Source: Candidatus Cardinium sp. cBcalN2
GTDB lineage: Bacteria; Bacteroidota; Bacteroidia; Cytophagales; Amoebophilaceae
Reading direction: 5' to 3'
Assembly (NCBI RefSeq): GCF_022810445.1
Contig: NZ_JAACGD010000038.1
Coordinates: 1 to 10,176 of the forward strand
Length of the DNA: 10,176 nucleotides
Both the position numbers and the translations under genes were made by a program. Below the pieces are notes generated by a model. The model searched no databases. It saw nothing but the letters and a program-made list of their open reading frames with translations, and had not been told where the DNA came from. Shown here one piece after another: positions 1 through 6,664 of this stretch. Positions within the stretch are counted from its first letter, which is position 1. The number at the start of each line of letters is the position of its first letter.

Positions 1-34
1 TTTTTTGCTTACTTTTTTATCAAGAAAAAAGTAA
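1..34 (-). repeat. palindromic AT-rich repeat, copy 1 (possibly cut by the window edge)
   Basis: By eye it matches 6407-6440 at 29 of 34 positions in the same orientation. Its core (11-32) is itself a near-perfect palindrome, an ACTTTTTT arm and an AAAAAAGT arm around ATCAAG. It is one of five related copies in the window. Since it begins at base 1, the repeat unit may continue outside. It is not coding. Confidence 0.7.
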
Positions 35-70
35 CAATAAAGATCCATTTTTTACCCATGTCATGAACAG

Positions 71-104
71 ATACTTTTTTCTTGATAAAGAACTGGAAAA
101 AATG
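71..104 (+). repeat. palindromic AT-rich repeat, copy 2
   Basis: The core ACTTTTTTCTTGATAAA at 73-89 is the reverse complement of the core of copy 1 and the same as that at 6200-6216. The following GAACTGGAAAAAATGG is a diverged form of the flank seen in the element at 6172-6468. Copies 1 and 2 face each other across about 36 bp, so 1-104 could form a cruciform or hairpin, or be the remains of a small inverted-repeat element. Confidence 0.6.
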
Positions 105-147
105 GCTGCACACCAGTAGACCGAATTAATATTAATATGACTGTAAA

Positions 148-309
148 TCAATAAAATATATCTATTAAGTAGACGCTATTAGCTGAATAGACACCAGTAA
201 TCTGATCTAAAAATGCGCTCACTTCTTTTGAGACTTTTGTTATATAGTCGTCACAACAGCCAAAATTTGAGTTAGAAAGCAAAACCCATACAAAAACAAC
301 GATAGACAC
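148..309 (-). CDS. doubtful small ORF, 53 aa, possible secreted or lipoprotein-like peptide
   Basis: Read on the minus strand from a GTG at 309 to a TGA at 148-150. An in-frame TAG lies only four codons upstream of the GTG, and no ATG is available. The peptide begins with a hydrophobic stretch of about 11 residues (VSIVVFVWVLL). A short polar linker and a Cys-Cys pair at residues 18-19 (sequence NFGCC) follow, then a charged stretch (TKVSKEVSAFLDQ) that could be helical. This resembles an export signal with a weak lipobox, but the lipobox is imperfect and there is no basic N-terminus. I recognise no family. It faces away from ndk and has no clear ribosome binding site. It may be a real small protein, the decayed end of a larger gene, or chance. 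Confidence 0.22.
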   Translation of the reverse strand: MSIVVFVWVLLSNSNFGCCDDYITKVSKEVSAFLDQITGVYSANSVYLIDIFY

Positions 310-329
310 GAAAGGACCCTATACAATGC

Positions 330-359
330 TTGGCTAAGGGCTAAAAAGTGTTATATTTG
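330..359 (+). promoter_or_regulatory. candidate Bacteroidota-type promoter for ndk
   Basis: A perfect match to the Bacteroidota -7 box TAnnTTTG (TATATTTG, 352-359) is preceded, after 19 bp, by a TTG at 330-332 that fits the -33 element. Transcription would start near 366, leaving a leader of about 140 nt before ndk. That leader contains a 6-bp hairpin (TTGAAT / ATTCAA, 390-406). In AT-rich DNA such a box can occur by chance. Confidence 0.4.
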
Positions 360-509
360 TTTGCTGAATAATATTTGGAGCAACTTTGCTTGAATGTAAA
401 ATTCAACCTGCTCTAAAGTAGAATAAACAATTAAGTTATTATAAAGAATAATAATTTCTATAGTGACTAACTACCGGATATAGTTCCCTTGGAATCAACA
501 CTTAATTAA

Positions 510-959
510 ATGTATAAAATGCAAGGAAAGTACACATTTTCAATAATTAAACCTGACGCCGTTCGTGCCAATCATATTGGTTCTATTCTTGTTATGATAG
601 AAAAAGCAGGTTTCTCTATCACAGCCATGTCTATGCTGCAGTTAACCCAAATCGTTGCAGCGCATTTTTATGCAGTACATGCAGATCGTCCTTTTTATAA
701 AGATTTATGTAGCTTCATTGCTTCGGGCCCTATAGTGGCTATGGTATTAGAAAAAGATAATGCAGTTGTAGATCTACGCAAACTAATGGGCGCTACCAAT
801 CCAACAGAAGCAGCTGAGGGTACTATTAGAAAAGCATTTGCTACTTCTATCGATTACAATGCAATCCATGGATCAGACTCAGATCAAACAGCTGCCTCTG
901 AAATTTCCTTTTTCTTTCCTAGTCGTAAGCTTCTTGTAAAGCAACCAGCTATTATATAG
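510..959 (+). CDS. ndk: nucleoside diphosphate kinase
   Basis: Transfers the gamma phosphate of ATP to nucleoside diphosphates through a phosphohistidine, balancing NTP and dNTP pools in the cytoplasm. The single Ndk fold is complete. Visible are the N-terminal strand with SIIKPDAV (Lys14), HFYAVHADRPFY (Tyr54) in the nucleotide site, the LRKLMGATNP segment (Arg90), GTIRKAFA (Arg107), and the active-site motif NAIHGSDS with the phosphorylated His120. The 149 residues are within the usual 140-150 range. A second ATG at codon 4 (519) places the conserved Lys at position 11, the spacing usual for the family, and gives 146 residues; it may be the true start. Neither start has an obvious Shine-Dalgarno sequence, which is normal in Bacteroidota. 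The gene stands alone, with its own candidate promoter upstream and a repeat copy just downstream. Confidence 0.96.
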   Translation: MYKMQGKYTFSIIKPDAVRANHIGSILVMIEKAGFSITAMSMLQLTQIVAAHFYAVHADRPFYKDLCSFIASGPIVAMVLEKDNAVVDLRKLMGATNPTEAAEGTIRKAFATSIDYNAIHGSDSDQTAASEISFFFPSRKLLVKQPAII

Positions 960-972
960 TGTTGCTATGTTC

Positions 973-1042
973 AAAGGCTTTTAAGCTTAATTTTTACTTG
1001 ACCAAAAAGTAGACAAAAAACCCAATTCCTGAGTAAGTTGTT
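973..1042 (+). repeat. degraded copy 3 of the palindromic repeat family, possible ndk terminator
   Basis: Aligned to the reverse complement of about 6386-6455, it keeps the same order of blocks: AAGGC, a T-rich block ending in AATTTTTACTTGA, AAAAAGT, RGRCAAAAAA, then CTGRGTAA and GTTG. It has scattered substitutions and small indels. It starts 13 bp after the ndk stop. Within it an AGGCTT/AAGCTT hairpin at 975-988 is followed by TTTTT at 991-995, so the copy may also end ndk transcription. Confidence 0.5.
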
Positions 1043-1292
1043 AAAATCATCTCTTCCAGCTATTTATAGCGGGTCTTTTGTCTTTATTCTGCATAGCCTA
1101 CCACAGTGCTTCTAAGAAATTGGATAGTATACAGTTTCTTTTGTAGGTCTACGTCCCTGGATGAGGGCTGAATAGAAATTTTGCTTGTCATATCAGAAGC
1201 TAGTGAATGATGGATAGAGTAATAGGATCTTGCTTAATTTGATATCATTTACTAAACAAATCGCTTGACTCTTTCTGAAGAAATGAACTTAG
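1043..1292. other. intergenic spacer with no convincing gene
   Basis: No open frame with a start codon and recognisable product was found on either strand. A 31-codon open stretch on the plus strand (about 1045-1145, including FIAGLLSLFC) has no start codon and hits several stops afterwards, so it may be decayed coding DNA or chance. The sequence TTAATTTG at 1234-1241 is one mismatch from a -7 box and could serve mnmG, but no -33 element is seen at the right distance. Confidence 0.5.
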
Positions 1293-1308
1293 TGTTTCAC
1301 GTGAAACA
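1293..1308. promoter_or_regulatory. parS: parS centromere site (ParB binding site)
   Basis: The 16 bases TGTTTCACGTGAAACA are a perfect palindrome and match the widely conserved bacterial chromosomal parS consensus (TGTTNCACGTGAAACA). A parAB pair is encoded about 2.3 kb downstream in the same window, which makes a chance match very unlikely. ParB should nucleate here, clamp the DNA in a CTP-dependent way and spread. The site ends 11 bp before the mnmG start codon, so it occupies the leader of that gene. No second site was seen in the window. Confidence 0.93.
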
Positions 1309-1319
1309 TTTTTAAATCT

Positions 1320-3182
1320 ATGTTGCTTGAATACGATATTATTGTAGTAGGGGGTGGCCATGCGGGTTGTGAAGCGGCTACAGCTGCTTCTAAGCTAGGT
1401 GCTAAGGTTTTGCTGATCACTATGAACTTACAGACAATTGGGCAAATGTCTTGTAATCCAGCTATGGGAGGAATTGCCAAAGGGCAGCTTATTCGAGAAA
1501 TAGATGCCTTAGGGGGATTTTCTGGGATCATAGCAGATCAATCGACCATCCAGTTTAGAATGTTAAACACCTCCAAGGGGCCAGCGATGTGGAGTCCTCG
1601 GACTCAAAATGATCGTAGGTTATTCTCGGAGTGTTGGAGAAGGGCACTTGAATCATTGCCTAATTTAGATTTTTGGCAAGATATGATGGTCTCATTATTG
1701 GTAGAAAAGGGAATAGTGAGAGGTATTCAAACTGCACTAGGTATTACGATAAAGAGCCAAGCAGTTATTTTAACCAATGGAACATTTTTAAATGGAGTCA
1801 TTCATATTGGTGCAAAGAAAATGGCCGGTGGTCGTTCTGCAGAACGAGCTGCCACGGGTATTACTGAACAACTCAAAACTCTGGGTTTTCAAACAGGTAG
1901 AATGAAAACAGGCACTTCTCCTCGTGTAGATAGCAGAACATTAGATTATGCTAAAATGGAGGAACAGCCAGGTGATCGGCTACCAGGCAAGTTTTCATTT
2001 TTACACACAACCCCTCTTACCCAACAAAAAAGTTGCTATATTACTTATACTAACCCAATAGTCCACAATCTTATTAAAGATAATTTAGCAGATATCCCCA
2101 TATATAATGGTCAAATTCAAAGCACGGGTCCTCGTTATTGTCCTTCCATAGAAGATAAGGTGCATAGGTTTGCAGATAAAGAGCGGCATCAAATTTTTGT
2201 GGAACCAGAAGGCTGGCATACTATTCAAGTATATGTTAATGGATTATCTACTTCATTGCCAGAAGCCATTCAATTCAAGATGTTAAGGGCTATAGTCGGC
2301 TTTGAAAAAGCAAAAATGATATGCCCTGGTTATGCCATTGAATATGATTATTTCCCTCCTACCCAATTACACTACACACTAGAGACTCAATTGATTCAAA
2401 ATCTTTACTTTGCAGGCCAAATCAATGGCACTACTGGTTATGAAGAAGCTGCCTGTCAAGGATTAATGGCAGGGATCAATGCCTATAGAAAAATTAATAG
2501 ATTGAGCCCAGTCGTATTTAAAAGGTCTCAGGCCTATATTGGCGTTTTAATAGATGATTTAGTAGGCAAGGGTACTGAAGAACCCTATCGAATGTTTACT
2601 TCTCGGGCTGAGTTTCGGATTTTACTGAGACAAGATAATGCAGACCTCCGTTTAACAGAATCGGGATATGCTATAGGATTGGCTAGTCATGAACGACTGC
2701 AAAAAGTATATAAAAAGAAAGAAGAGATGGCATCTGTTTTTAATTTTTTAAAGCAATGGAAAATACAACCATCGATTATTAACCCAATATTAGCCACAGT
2801 AGGTACAAGCTTAGTAGATGAAGTACAATCTGCTTATACATTACTAAAGAGGCCAGAAGTTGACCTTAACAGCTTGCTTTTATTAGATAAACAGGAAAGC
2901 AATGTATTATCTACTTATGAAGCAGAAATTCTTCAACAAGTCATCATTCAGATTAAATATGAAAGTTATTTTCTCAAAGAAAAAGAACTGGTAGAGAAAA
3001 TAGAACGATTGGAACATTATACCATTCCAAGTGATTTTGATTATTTAGCGCTAAAAGCACTCTCTGCAGAAGCATTAGAAAAGCTTCAAAAGAAAAGACC
3101 TGCTACCTTGGGGCAAGCTTCGCGGATTAGTGGTGTACGTCCAGCTGATATTTCTATTCTAATGGTCTACTTAGGAAGATAA
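1320..3182 (+). CDS. mnmG: tRNA uridine-5-carboxymethylaminomethyl(34) synthesis enzyme, FAD subunit
   Basis: With MnmE (not in this window), it adds the carboxymethylaminomethyl group to the wobble uridine of certain tRNAs, using FAD, NADH and a methylene-folate. The 620 residues match the long MnmG (GidA) form. In order: an FAD-binding Rossmann motif [12 protein letters not shown] at 9-20; [13 protein letters not shown] at 43-55 with conserved Cys45; KTGTSPRVD at 196-204; [11 protein letters not shown] at 270-280 with conserved Cys274; the second FAD-contact motif [16 protein letters not shown] at 366-381; and a helical C-terminal domain ending in [13 protein letters not shown], the part that meets MnmE and tRNA. 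The ATG at 1320 puts the Rossmann motif at the normal distance from the N-terminus. The parS palindrome fills its leader. rsmG, its frequent partner elsewhere, does not follow. A second in-frame stop (TAG) comes directly after the TAA. Confidence 0.97.
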   Translation: MLLEYDIIVVGGGHAGCEAATAASKLGAKVLLITMNLQTIGQMSCNPAMGGIAKGQLIREIDALGGFSGIIADQSTIQFRMLNTSKGPAMWSPRTQNDRRLFSECWRRALESLPNLDFWQDMMVSLLVEKGIVRGIQTALGITIKSQAVILTNGTFLNGVIHIGAKKMAGGRSAERAATGITEQLKTLGFQTGRMKTGTSPRVDSRTLDYAKMEEQPGDRLPGKFSFLHTTPLTQQKSCYITYTNPIVHNLIKDNLADIPIYNGQIQSTGPRYCPSIEDKVHRFADKERHQIFVEPEGWHTIQVYVNGLSTSLPEAIQFKMLRAIVGFEKAKMICPGYAIEYDYFPPTQLHYTLETQLIQNLYFAGQINGTTGYEEAACQGLMAGINAYRKINRLSPVVFKRSQAYIGVLIDDLVGKGTEEPYRMFTSRAEFRILLRQDNADLRLTESGYAIGLASHERLQKVYKKKEEMASVFNFLKQWKIQPSIINPILATVGTSLVDEVQSAYTLLKRPEVDLNSLLLLDKQESNVLSTYEAEILQQVIIQIKYESYFLKEKELVEKIERLEHYTIPSDFDYLALKALSAEALEKLQKKRPATLGQASRISGVRPADISILMVYLGR

Positions 3183-3200
3183 TAGATAATAGATAATAAG
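3180..3200 (+). repeat. heptamer tandem repeat at the end of mnmG, with stops in all three frames
   Basis: TAATAGA, TAATAGA and TAATAAG run head to tail, starting with the mnmG stop codon. The array gives stop codons in all three plus-strand frames (TAA TAG in frame 1, TAA TAG in frame 2, TAA TAA in frame 3). It looks like slippage of a 7-bp unit. Confidence 0.7.
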
Positions 3201-3217
3201 GTTTCTTAGAAGCCTTA
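3197..3217 (+). terminator. weak hairpin after mnmG
   Basis: TAAGGTTTC and GAAGCCTTA pair over nine positions (one G-U) around a TTA loop, 14 bp after the mnmG stop. No T run follows, so it is not a standard intrinsic terminator. It may instead stabilise the 3' end of the transcript. Confidence 0.3.
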
Positions 3218-3622
3218 CGAAAGGTTTATCCATAAAAAGTACCTTTTGTGTAGCCATGTATTGTCCTAACGCCTACAAAAATACAACCCGCTTAGTATTC
3301 TTTACAAGGATACTTTTTGATATATTTTTATTTTTTCATAGATTGGAGAAGCAGCACAATATTAATGTAATATTCCTATTGTAATAAGATCAGTTTATAG
3401 CTTGATTGTCATTGTGTTATTTAGTACTCTAGTACTAGATTTCTTGCGAAATCCTATTGTTGCTGGTAATTTGCACGTCAATCCGGTGCGTCAATCTTTA
3501 CGTAGTATGCTAGTTACGTTCTGGTTTTGCCCTCCCGTGTCTCTTAATAAATTGCGCAGCATACCTAGTTCACAATCATGCTATCGTTTTATTTGAAATA
3601 GATCTGATTAGTTTAAAATTTA
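3218..3622. other. intergenic spacer before parA with no convincing gene
   Basis: Where rsmG might be expected next to mnmG and parAB, no methyltransferase sequence is readable on either strand. A plus-strand open frame at 3402-3596 has only a TTG start and unremarkable content. The opposite strand over roughly 3400-3571 reads as peptide-like sequence broken by one TGA (with DTGGQNQNVTSILRKD before it), perhaps a decayed gene of unknown type. Also present are a single DnaA-box-like TTATCCATA (3226-3234), an AT-rich stretch near 3315-3342, and a small palindrome (AATATTA / TAATATT, 3358-3374). None of this is enough to call a replication origin. Confidence 0.45.
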
Positions 3623-3637
3623 TGCGAATAAATCGCA
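3623..3637 (+). promoter_or_regulatory. small hairpin or operator just before parA
   Basis: TGCGA and TCGCA pair around an ATAAA loop and end 6 bp before the parA ATG, where a ribosome binding site would lie. It could modulate parA translation or bind a regulator. With only five base pairs it may be chance. Confidence 0.25.
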
Positions 3638-3643
3638 ATATTT

Positions 3644-4411
3644 ATGGGAAAAATCGTAGCGATTGTCAATCAGAAAGGTGGCGTTGGTAAAACAACTACT
3701 GCTATAAACCTGGCAGCAAGTCTTGCTATATTAGAAAGAAAAACTTTGCTTATTGATATTGATCCACAGGCAAATGCAACTTCTGGTGTAGGCATTAAGC
3801 CCGAAGAAGTCGAACATAGCATCTACGAGTGTATTGTGGAAGCAGTAGATGCTAAACTATTAATTCAATCAACTAGTATACCTAATCTGGATCTTTTACC
3901 CTCTCATATCAACTTAGTTGGTGCAGAAGTAGAGATGGTAAACTTTCAGAATAGAGAAGGCCGTATCAGAGAAGCCTTAAAAGCCATAAAGCCAACTTAC
4001 GATTATATCGTAGTAGATTGTGCGCCCTCTTTAGGCCTGATTACCATTAATGCACTAACGGCTGCAGATTCTTTAATTATACCGGTTCAGTGTGAATATT
4101 TTGCATTAGAGGGGCTAGGCAAGCTTTTAAATACAACCAAAATTATTCAATCTCGTTTAAATCCTAACCTAGAAATAGAGGGCATATTAATGACCATGTA
4201 TGATGCTAGACTTCGCCTAGCCAACCAAATTGTAGCAGAAGTCAAGAAACATTTTCAAAGCATGGTATTTGAAACCATTATTCCAAGAAATATTAAGCTA
4301 AGTGAAGCACCAAGCTTTGGGATGCCTGCTATTATTTATGATGCCGATAGTAAAGGAGCCGTTAGCTACCTTAGCCTTGCTGAAGAGATTACTAGTAGAG
4401 ATAAGCAATAA
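3644..4411 (+). CDS. parA: chromosome partitioning ATPase ParA (Soj type)
   Basis: A deviant Walker ATPase that binds DNA non-specifically as an ATP dimer and, with ParB bound to parS, moves sister origins apart. At 255 residues with no N-terminal HTH domain, it is the short chromosomal form, not the long plasmid form. Visible are [10 protein letters not shown] at 9-18 with the signature Lys11 and Lys16, DIDPQANAT at 38-46 with the Walker A' Asp40, [11 protein letters not shown] at 121-131 (Walker B), and [18 protein letters not shown] at 187-204, where the Arg after Asp-Ala is the DNA-contact position in Soj-like proteins. [11 protein letters not shown] at 220-230 is also typical. The ATG at 3644 places Walker A at the normal distance from the N-terminus. 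It is the first gene of a three-gene operon and lies 16 bp before parB. Confidence 0.97.
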   Translation: MGKIVAIVNQKGGVGKTTTAINLAASLAILERKTLLIDIDPQANATSGVGIKPEEVEHSIYECIVEAVDAKLLIQSTSIPNLDLLPSHINLVGAEVEMVNFQNREGRIREALKAIKPTYDYIVVDCAPSLGLITINALTAADSLIIPVQCEYFALEGLGKLLNTTKIIQSRLNPNLEIEGILMTMYDARLRLANQIVAEVKKHFQSMVFETIIPRNIKLSEAPSFGMPAIIYDADSKGAVSYLSLAEEITSRDKQ

Positions 4412-4427
4412 TGTAAATGATTAAACT

Positions 4428-5324
4428 ATGCAGCCTACAAAAGGAAACCGTGTTCTAGGTCGAGGCCTAAGTGCCCTATTACAGGGAGCACATTCAGAAG
4501 CATCTTTTGATACTGCTGAACGTTTTTTTAAAATGATCAAGATTTCATCCATTGCCATCAATCCTTTTCAACCTCGCCAAGACTTTAACCAAGAAACGCT
4601 AAATGAATTAAGCGAATCGATAAAATTACATGGCATTATACAGCCACTTACCGTTCGAAAAGTAGCTAATCAGACCTATCAGTTAATAGCTGGAGAGCGA
4701 CGCCTACGTGCCGCTAGATTAGCAGGTTTAGAAGAGGTACCAAGTTATATACGTACCACAGATGATCTGCATATGTTAGAGGTAGCACTTATTGAAAACA
4801 TTCAACGTGATTCCTTAAATGCGATTGAAATTGCACTTAGTTACCAACGTTTACTAACAGACTGTAAACTAACACAAGAGGCATTAGCCGAACGCGTTGG
4901 TAAAGATAGAACAACGGTTAATAATTACCTTCGGTTACTTAAATTGCCTCCTGATATTCAAATTGCGCTTCGAGACCAAAAAATTTCCATGGGTCATGCC
5001 AGGGCATTAATTAACCTTCAAACACCCGAAACACAGTTAAGCTTATTGAAAAAAATCCTAGAAGAGACGCTTTCCGTACGAGAAGTAGAAAAACTAGTGC
5101 AAGGGCTAGCTACTACTAGCCATTTAAAAAAACCAACCGTTAAAACACAACTTAATCCTGCATTTACAGCAAGGTTAAAAGATACAACTACGCAATTGAG
5201 GCAACAGTTTAATACAAAAGTAATTATAAAAGCAGATGCGAAAAAACAAGGAGAAATTAAAATTATATTTGATTCTGAGGAAGAACTAAAAAGAATTGTG
5301 GCTATTATTTCGAATGCAAAATAA
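4428..5324 (+). CDS. parB: chromosome partitioning protein ParB (Spo0J type), CTP-dependent DNA clamp
   Basis: Binds parS, hydrolyses CTP, slides and spreads on DNA, and stimulates ParA. The 298 residues have all the family parts. An N-terminal ParA-contacting segment (RVLGRGLSALL, 8-18) comes first. The CTP-binding N-domain follows at about 38-130, with GERRLRAAR at 89-97 (the GxxRxxA motif) and ENIQR at 123-127. A helix-turn-helix region at about 147-172 (LTQEALAERVGKDRTTVNNY) and the GHARAL segment at 189-194 read the parS half-sites. A C-terminal dimer domain lies at about 243-298. A matching perfect parS lies at 1293-1308, about 3.1 kb upstream. It starts 16 bp after parA and ends 3 bp before the next gene, so the three genes are probably cotranscribed. 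Confidence 0.97.
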   Translation: MQPTKGNRVLGRGLSALLQGAHSEASFDTAERFFKMIKISSIAINPFQPRQDFNQETLNELSESIKLHGIIQPLTVRKVANQTYQLIAGERRLRAARLAGLEEVPSYIRTTDDLHMLEVALIENIQRDSLNAIEIALSYQRLLTDCKLTQEALAERVGKDRTTVNNYLRLLKLPPDIQIALRDQKISMGHARALINLQTPETQLSLLKKILEETLSVREVEKLVQGLATTSHLKKPTVKTQLNPAFTARLKDTTTQLRQQFNTKVIIKADAKKQGEIKIIFDSEEELKRIVAIISNAK

Positions 5325-5327
5325 GAT

Positions 5328-5942
5328 ATGAAACTGCGCTATAATTTTTTTTTAATCATGGTAGGGGCTCTATATTTGCCTGGTCTTGTTCAGGCCAAGG
5401 TTACACTGCCGAGTAAGCCGCTCTTACACAATATGCCTCAGCTTCCGTTGCTACATGCTCCTACAGAAAACAGGCTTAATGCGCTCTCTTCTAGTAATAG
5501 TAAGGTAGATCAACAGGTCGCCGAAATAACCTTGTTGCATAAGGCAATGCGTGCACAAGCTATGGTACAACGTTCTTGGATTAGTTCGATGGTAGTACCT
5601 GGCTTAGGTCAAGTGTACAATAAAGATTATTGGAAAGTACCCTGCTTTTATCTAGGCTTTGTGATAGCCTGTTCTAGGGTCTATTCAGAACATGAAGAGA
5701 TGAATAAGCACAAACGAACCTTGCTTCTTACAGATCATCGCACCAAGCCCAATGATGCATTTACCCAAAAACGTATTAAAGAATGCGAGCGTACCCGAAA
5801 TCTGTTTGCTATAATTGCAGCTGCTTGGTACTTATTAAATGTATTTGATGCTTATGCCGGAGGGCATGACCGAACCGTCAATTTTAAAAACGATATTGGG
5901 ACCAATTCTATTGTAAAACCAGCTGTTGCTACTGTTAAATAG
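5328..5942 (+). CDS. DUF5683-type membrane protein of the parAB operon
   Basis: A protein of unknown function that commonly follows parA-parB in Bacteroidota; the assignment is from memory of that family, not a search. The 204 residues begin with a likely signal peptide (hydrophobic core about 7-20, cleavage near VQA at 21-23). A variable polar region runs to about 80. The family hallmark VPGLGQVYNKDYWKVP at 90-105 leads into a hydrophobic segment (about 104-118). A basic and acidic linker (119-157) follows, then a second hydrophobic segment (about 158-174) ending in FDAYAGGH, close to the ID/DA-rich ending common in the family. The start is 3 bp after parB, so the two are probably translated together. 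It is the last gene of the operon and a strong hairpin terminator follows. Its role, perhaps at the envelope, is not known. Confidence 0.8.
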   Translation: MKLRYNFFLIMVGALYLPGLVQAKVTLPSKPLLHNMPQLPLLHAPTENRLNALSSSNSKVDQQVAEITLLHKAMRAQAMVQRSWISSMVVPGLGQVYNKDYWKVPCFYLGFVIACSRVYSEHEEMNKHKRTLLLTDHRTKPNDAFTQKRIKECERTRNLFAIIAAAWYLLNVFDAYAGGHDRTVNFKNDIGTNSIVKPAVATVK

Positions 5943-5945
5943 AGG

Positions 5946-5996
5946 CTGTTGCAACAAGGCTTTAAAGCTTTGTTATAAACAGTTGTTTTTATTTTT
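5946..5996 (+). terminator. intrinsic terminator of the parA-parB-DUF5683 operon
   Basis: An 11-bp perfect arm pair (one G-U) lies at 5953-5974 (AACAAGGCTTT / AAAGCTTTGTT). An outer CTGTT / AACAG pair at 5946-5950 and 5978-5982 extends it, and the T-rich tail TTGTTTTTATTTTT follows at 5983-5996. It begins 4 bp after the stop codon of the DUF5683 gene. Confidence 0.8.
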
Positions 5997-6171
5997 AGCA
6001 AAAAGCTATAAAATAATTCGGTTCTATTGATTGTTTAGGTCTTTATGCTTAAAATCTTTGATAGTATGGTTATGTCACTCAAGCAAACTAACTAAGTTGC
6101 TCAGATATTTCTGTCAATAGGCGTAAGTGCATGCATAATGACGATCCACTTAAGGATGATCACCATTGGTT
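5997..6171. other. intergenic spacer, nothing recognised
   Basis: No start-to-stop frame of interest on either strand. A TGCATGCA palindrome lies near 6129-6136, and there is a small GATCC/GGAT inverted pair near 6143-6158. No tRNA-like fold or promoter was recognised. Confidence 0.4.
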
Positions 6172-6468
6172 CATTTAAGCCGTAGGGCATTTTACTTTTA
6201 CTTTTTTCTTGATAAAAAAGGTAGCCGTTCAGCGCAGTGGCAAAGGTTACGTAGAAAAAGCAAAAACGCCCCTTGTAAAATAGTTGCGCTCAGCAAGTGC
6301 CTGTTATAACTGAAATAGCAAAACAGTTAAAAGGGAAACCCGAAGGGCGGATTCTGTTTTTCCAGTTGTGACAGGCACTTTCCGCAACTTTTTACCCAGG
6401 GCTTGATTTTTTGCCCACTTTTTTATCAAGCAAAAAGTGGAATTAAAATGCCTTAGGCTGAGTTTATG
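6172..6468. mobile_element. MITE-like element of nested inverted repeats (holds two of the five repeat copies)
   Basis: About 297 bp with three nested arm pairs and no credible gene. The outer arms 6178-6220 and 6418-6459 match as inverted copies at about 37 of 43 positions, sharing AGCC, GGCATTTTA and CTTGATAAAAAAG. The middle arms 6271-6312 and 6363-6400 include an 18-bp pair (6295-6312 / 6363-6380) with 16 matches, plus GTAAAA and AGTTGCG blocks. The inner pair AAAACAG / CTGTTTT is at 6320-6326 and 6354-6360, with a GGGAAACCC hairpin inside. Parts recur at 1-34, 71-104 and 973-1042, so this is a dispersed family. No target-site duplication was seen. The minus-strand open frame at 6304-6498 only translates the repeat. 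It could be a non-autonomous transposable element, or a structured repeat acting in RNA. Confidence 0.6.
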
Positions 6469-6601
6469 ATTTTCCCGCTGGGCAATAGATCGTTTCATTA
6501 ATTTTACTGTGCACTAAAAGCCTTTATCGAAGGCCATAAATCAAACCCATAATTCAAAGTCATAACTGACCACCCATAACCCGCTATACCCTCACCCCAT
6601 A

Positions 6602-6630
6602 TGGTTAAAAAGATTATGCTGATAAATTTG
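6602..6630 (+). promoter_or_regulatory. candidate Bacteroidota-type promoter for argS
   Basis: TAAATTTG at 6623-6630 is a perfect TAnnTTTG -7 box. TGG at 6602-6604, 18 bp upstream, is a weak -33 element. A start near 6637 would leave a leader of about 28 nt before the argS ATG at 6665. It lies outside the MITE-like element. Confidence 0.45.
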
Positions 6631-6664
6631 TAATTTTAAGTAGAATCAGATAAAATTTTAACCT

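Noticed and set aside
1..104. CRISPR-like array from the repeated AT-rich motif
   Set aside because: Copies are inverted, few and unevenly spaced, with no equal-length spacers and no cas genes in the window.
1289..1531. 80-residue open frame on the minus strand
   Set aside because: Lies opposite the parS site and the start of mnmG; its sequence is only the complement of the FAD-motif coding region and has no features of its own.
1673..1867. 64-residue plus-strand open frame inside mnmG
   Set aside because: Out-of-frame shadow of the well-conserved mnmG frame.
3402..3596. 64-residue plus-strand open frame between mnmG and parA
   Set aside because: Begins with TTG only, no ribosome binding site, no recognisable domain; noted under the spacer instead.
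3183..3643. Replication origin between mnmG and parA
   Set aside because: Only one imperfect DnaA-box-like site (3226-3234) and ordinary AT-rich sequence; no box cluster or 13-mer array, and no dnaA gene nearby.
6304..6498. 64-residue minus-strand open frame with an ATG start
   Set aside because: It is a translation of the right half of the nested inverted-repeat element, including its terminal arm, so it reflects repeat structure and not a gene.
5997..6664. tRNA or riboswitch before argS
   Set aside because: No T-loop or acceptor-stem pattern found; the structure present is explained by the nested inverted repeats, and a promoter box lies downstream of them.
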